NCBI RefSeq assembly: GCF_018598225.1
Contig: NZ_JAHESF010000003.1
Coordinates: forward strand, 248,001-312,000
Reading direction: 5' to 3'
Length of the DNA: 64,000 bases
Origin: Chryseosolibacter histidinae
GTDB lineage: Bacteria > Bacteroidota > Bacteroidia > Cytophagales > Cyclobacteriaceae
Shown here: positions 62,821 through 64,000 of the stretch, piece by piece
How positions within the stretch are numbered: position 1 is the stretch's first letter
Layout of the letters: each line of letters opens with the position of its first letter
Program-made: the position numbers and the translations under genes
The notes under the pieces: model-generated
What the model was told of the DNA's origin: nothing
The model's input: the letters and a program-made list of their open reading frames with translations, nothing else
Databases searched by the model: none

Positions 62821-62894
62821 CGGGATGTAGCACAGCCCGGTAGTGCGCTACGTTCGGGACGTAGAGGTCGCTGGTTCGAATCCAGTCATCCCGA
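62821..62894 (+). tRNA. tRNA-Pro (anticodon CGG)
   Basis: A 74-nt cloverleaf: acceptor CGGGATG pairs with CATCCCG, discriminator A; D arm GCAC...GTGC; anticodon stem CTACG/CGTAG with loop TTCGGGA giving anticodon CGG (proline); T arm GCTGG-TTCGAAT-CCAGT. CCA is not encoded. Its 3' 17 bases recur at 63056-63072. Confidence 0.95.
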
Positions 62895-62895
62895 C

Positions 62896-63026
62896 AAAAC
62901 CATCAAGCCCTTCCGCGACAGCGGAACGGGCTTTTTTATTTCGTAAAGAGCCAAGCGCCTCGCTTGAGCGAATGAAGAAATAAAAAGCCCGTAAGTGAGC
63001 GCAGCGAACGAAGGCTTGATGGTTTT
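62896..63026. repeat. Large inverted repeat directly after the tRNA
   Basis: AAAACCATCAAGCCC at 62896-62910 is repeated inverted as GGCTTGATGGTTTT at 63013-63026. Inner arms CGGGCTTTTTTATTTCG and AGAAATAAAAAGCCCG also pair. Together they form an imperfect hairpin of about 130 nt, much larger than the tRNA terminator it contains. Confidence 0.7.
62905..62938 (+). terminator. Intrinsic terminator of the tRNA-Pro gene
   Basis: AAGCCC-TTCCGC pairs with GCGGAA-CGGGCTT around GACA, followed by TTTTTT. It lies 10 bases after the tRNA. Confidence 0.85.
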
Positions 63027-63055
63027 AGGCCACCCCTTCCAGGATCACCGAAGGT

Positions 63056-63072
63056 AATCCAGTCATCCCGAC
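63056..63072 (+). repeat. Copy of the tRNA-Pro 3' end (possible attachment site)
   Basis: AATCCAGTCATCCCGAC is an exact 17-nt copy of 62879-62895, covering the T-arm and acceptor end of the tRNA. Such direct repeats usually mark integration of mobile elements at tRNA genes. No integrase was found in the window. Confidence 0.6.
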
Positions 63073-63556
63073 TTGACAGGACAAGTTTGAAGATTTCAGA
63101 TCTTGTCTTGTTTATTTTGATCTAACTCCCTGTCAATCATATTAATTATCTGCACCGCTTCGTTCACGCGAGTGGTTCGAAAAGCAGTTCCGTCAAAAGT
63201 GAGTTTTTCAGGATAGATGAACCGATCAATTCACGCTTATCTTTCCGCAGTAAACAGGATTTCGAATTGCACAATATCCAAAAACCAGCGCCATACCAAT
63301 TAGATGCAGCTGGCTTCTTCTTTCAGGTGAACCTGTTAGTGTCCAGATACCAACCATTGAATCTATTTTAGGCGACAACCTCGCCGCGTTTGCGCCTAAC
63401 ACAACCGGCGTGCTCTGCGGCAAAGAAAAATCTCTGGAAATCGTCAAGCAACTTCACAATGTAGAACACCTCTTTGCCTACACGGGTGATGTAGGGATTG
63501 AAGCGTTATGATTTTTTATGATTACGATTGAAATGGGTAAAATCATTCTGCGAAAA
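63073..63556. other. Intergenic DNA with a possible gene remnant
   Basis: About 480 bp without a confident gene. A stop-free plus-strand frame at 63254-63511 (85 codons, no suitable start) ends in KSLEIVKQLHNVEHLFAYTGDVGIEAL and looks protein-like; it could be the 3' remnant of a broken gene. A minus-strand 73-codon frame overlaps it and is less convincing. Confidence 0.3.
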
Positions 63557-63838
63557 CTAGACACATTCCGGAAGGCTAAGCAGATTATTAGGTTGTTCGC
63601 CATCGCTTTCAGTTTTGATGTATTTGTTCCCGTATCTACTTGTAGCTACAATCACATTTACACGAGAACCCGCCCGGTAAACATAAAACTGCCATTTACC
63701 TGACTCAATGCCATCGATGGCCTCAGCCTGGCTTATTTTCCAAGACGTACCATCCGCATTTCTTCCTCCTATATTCAATATTCTTTCGTGCGCGTTCTGA
63801 CGGTCCGACTTATTGATACATGAAATTTCGTGTGCCAT
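63557..63838 (-). CDS. DUF3892 domain protein
   Basis: A 93-aa protein, essentially all DUF3892: [63 protein letters not shown] and a [20 protein letters not shown] end. The family occurs widely in bacteria as a small stand-alone protein; no function is known. It lies 33 bp after the gene cut by the right edge, probably in one transcript with it. The local AT content is higher than in most of the window. Confidence 0.85.
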   Translation of the reverse strand: MAHEISCINKSDRQNAHERILNIGGRNADGTSWKISQAEAIDGIESGKWQFYVYRAGSRVNVIVATSRYGNKYIKTESDGEQPNNLLSLPECV

Positions 63839-63871
63839 ATATTTCCATTTTAATTTAATGATCGATCAATT

Positions 63872-64000
63872 TCACACGATCGGATGTATGTAACAATTCT
63901 TATTTCCGAAAGACTTATATTGATTTCCCAGAATAGCGGTCCAGTCTTCAACATTCACTTCTCTTGTCGCTTTCTTCACGTCAAATCCCCAAAACCGAAC
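63872..64000 (-). CDS. C-terminal end of a protein cut by the right edge
   Basis: The minus-strand frame is open from the window end to a TGA at 63872-63874, giving the last 42 residues, with VNVEDWTAILGNQYKSFGNK near the end. It looks like real coding sequence and lies just upstream of the DUF3892 gene on the same strand. The family cannot be told from this fragment. Confidence 0.6.
   Translation of the reverse strand, partial: VRFWGFDVKKATREVNVEDWTAILGNQYKSFGNKNCYIHPIV

Noticed and set aside
63226-63447. 73-codon frame on the minus strand
   Set aside because: Overlaps the better plus-strand remnant, has no recognisable domain, and starts without a credible upstream signal.

Overview
The window looks like a chromosomal segment of a Bacteroidota bacterium, probably of the Cytophagales/Chitinophagales type. 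The signs are SusC/SusD pairs, type IX secretion (T9SS) C-terminal sorting domains of both types, a PorP/SprF-like protein, DUF4097 families next to ECF sigma factors, weak Shine-Dalgarno sites and moderately high GC. No phage, IS element, CRISPR array or rRNA was seen. One tRNA-Pro lies near the right end, with a duplicated 3' end.

Layout. (1) 1-291: start of a TonB-dependent receptor, running off the left edge. (2) 511-22524, minus strand: a nearly gap-free ten-gene unit of exported and surface proteins. In transcription order it encodes an outer-membrane barrel, a 1664-aa TANFOR-like protein, a 509-aa secreted protein, an 1176-aa polymorphic toxin with a Hint domain and a nuclease-like tail, a cytoplasmic beta-propeller (candidate immunity protein), a fibronectin III protein, two tail-collar paralogues, a PKD protein with a type A T9SS tail, and an M43 metalloprotease with the same kind of tail. 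A palindromic terminator closes it. This is the best candidate for an undescribed system. (3) 23021-36566, minus: a nine-gene operon led by a SAM-I riboswitch. It encodes a binding protein, SusC, SusD, two DoxX-like membrane proteins, a lipoprotein cytochrome c, a SoxC/SorA-type sulfite dehydrogenase, a CrtI-like oxidoreductase and a YeiH/TauZ-type putative sulfate exporter. I read it as uptake and oxidation of an organosulfur or sulfite compound, repressed when SAM is plentiful.

(4) 36798-40617, minus: ECF sigma factor, HEAT-repeat anti-sigma factor and three DUF4097 proteins. (5) 40827-45956: a PQQ-type propeller, a small PepSY-like protein, oxyR divergent from ahpC and an ahpD-like gene, and a SIMPL-domain protein. 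(6) 46156-49182: PadR regulator and MacB/FtsX-type permease. (7) 49671-53740: a membrane protein, DinB, an AlkZ-like protein, an AraC regulator and a small membrane protein. (8) 53802-59242, minus: ECF sigma factor, a TonB-like membrane protein that may be an anti-sigma hybrid, a type B T9SS cargo and its PorP-OmpA partner. (9) 59638-64000: a lipoprotein, a hypothetical gene, an alpha/beta hydrolase, an OmpH-like chaperone, tRNA-Pro with a tRNA-end repeat, then more AT-rich accessory DNA with a DUF3892 gene.

Several genes were re-started at ATG codons a few residues inside the longest open frame, because the longest frame began at TTG or GTG and the ATG matched the signal peptide or the end of the preceding gene. 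Intergenic DNA carries several families of imperfect palindromes and short tandem repeats.
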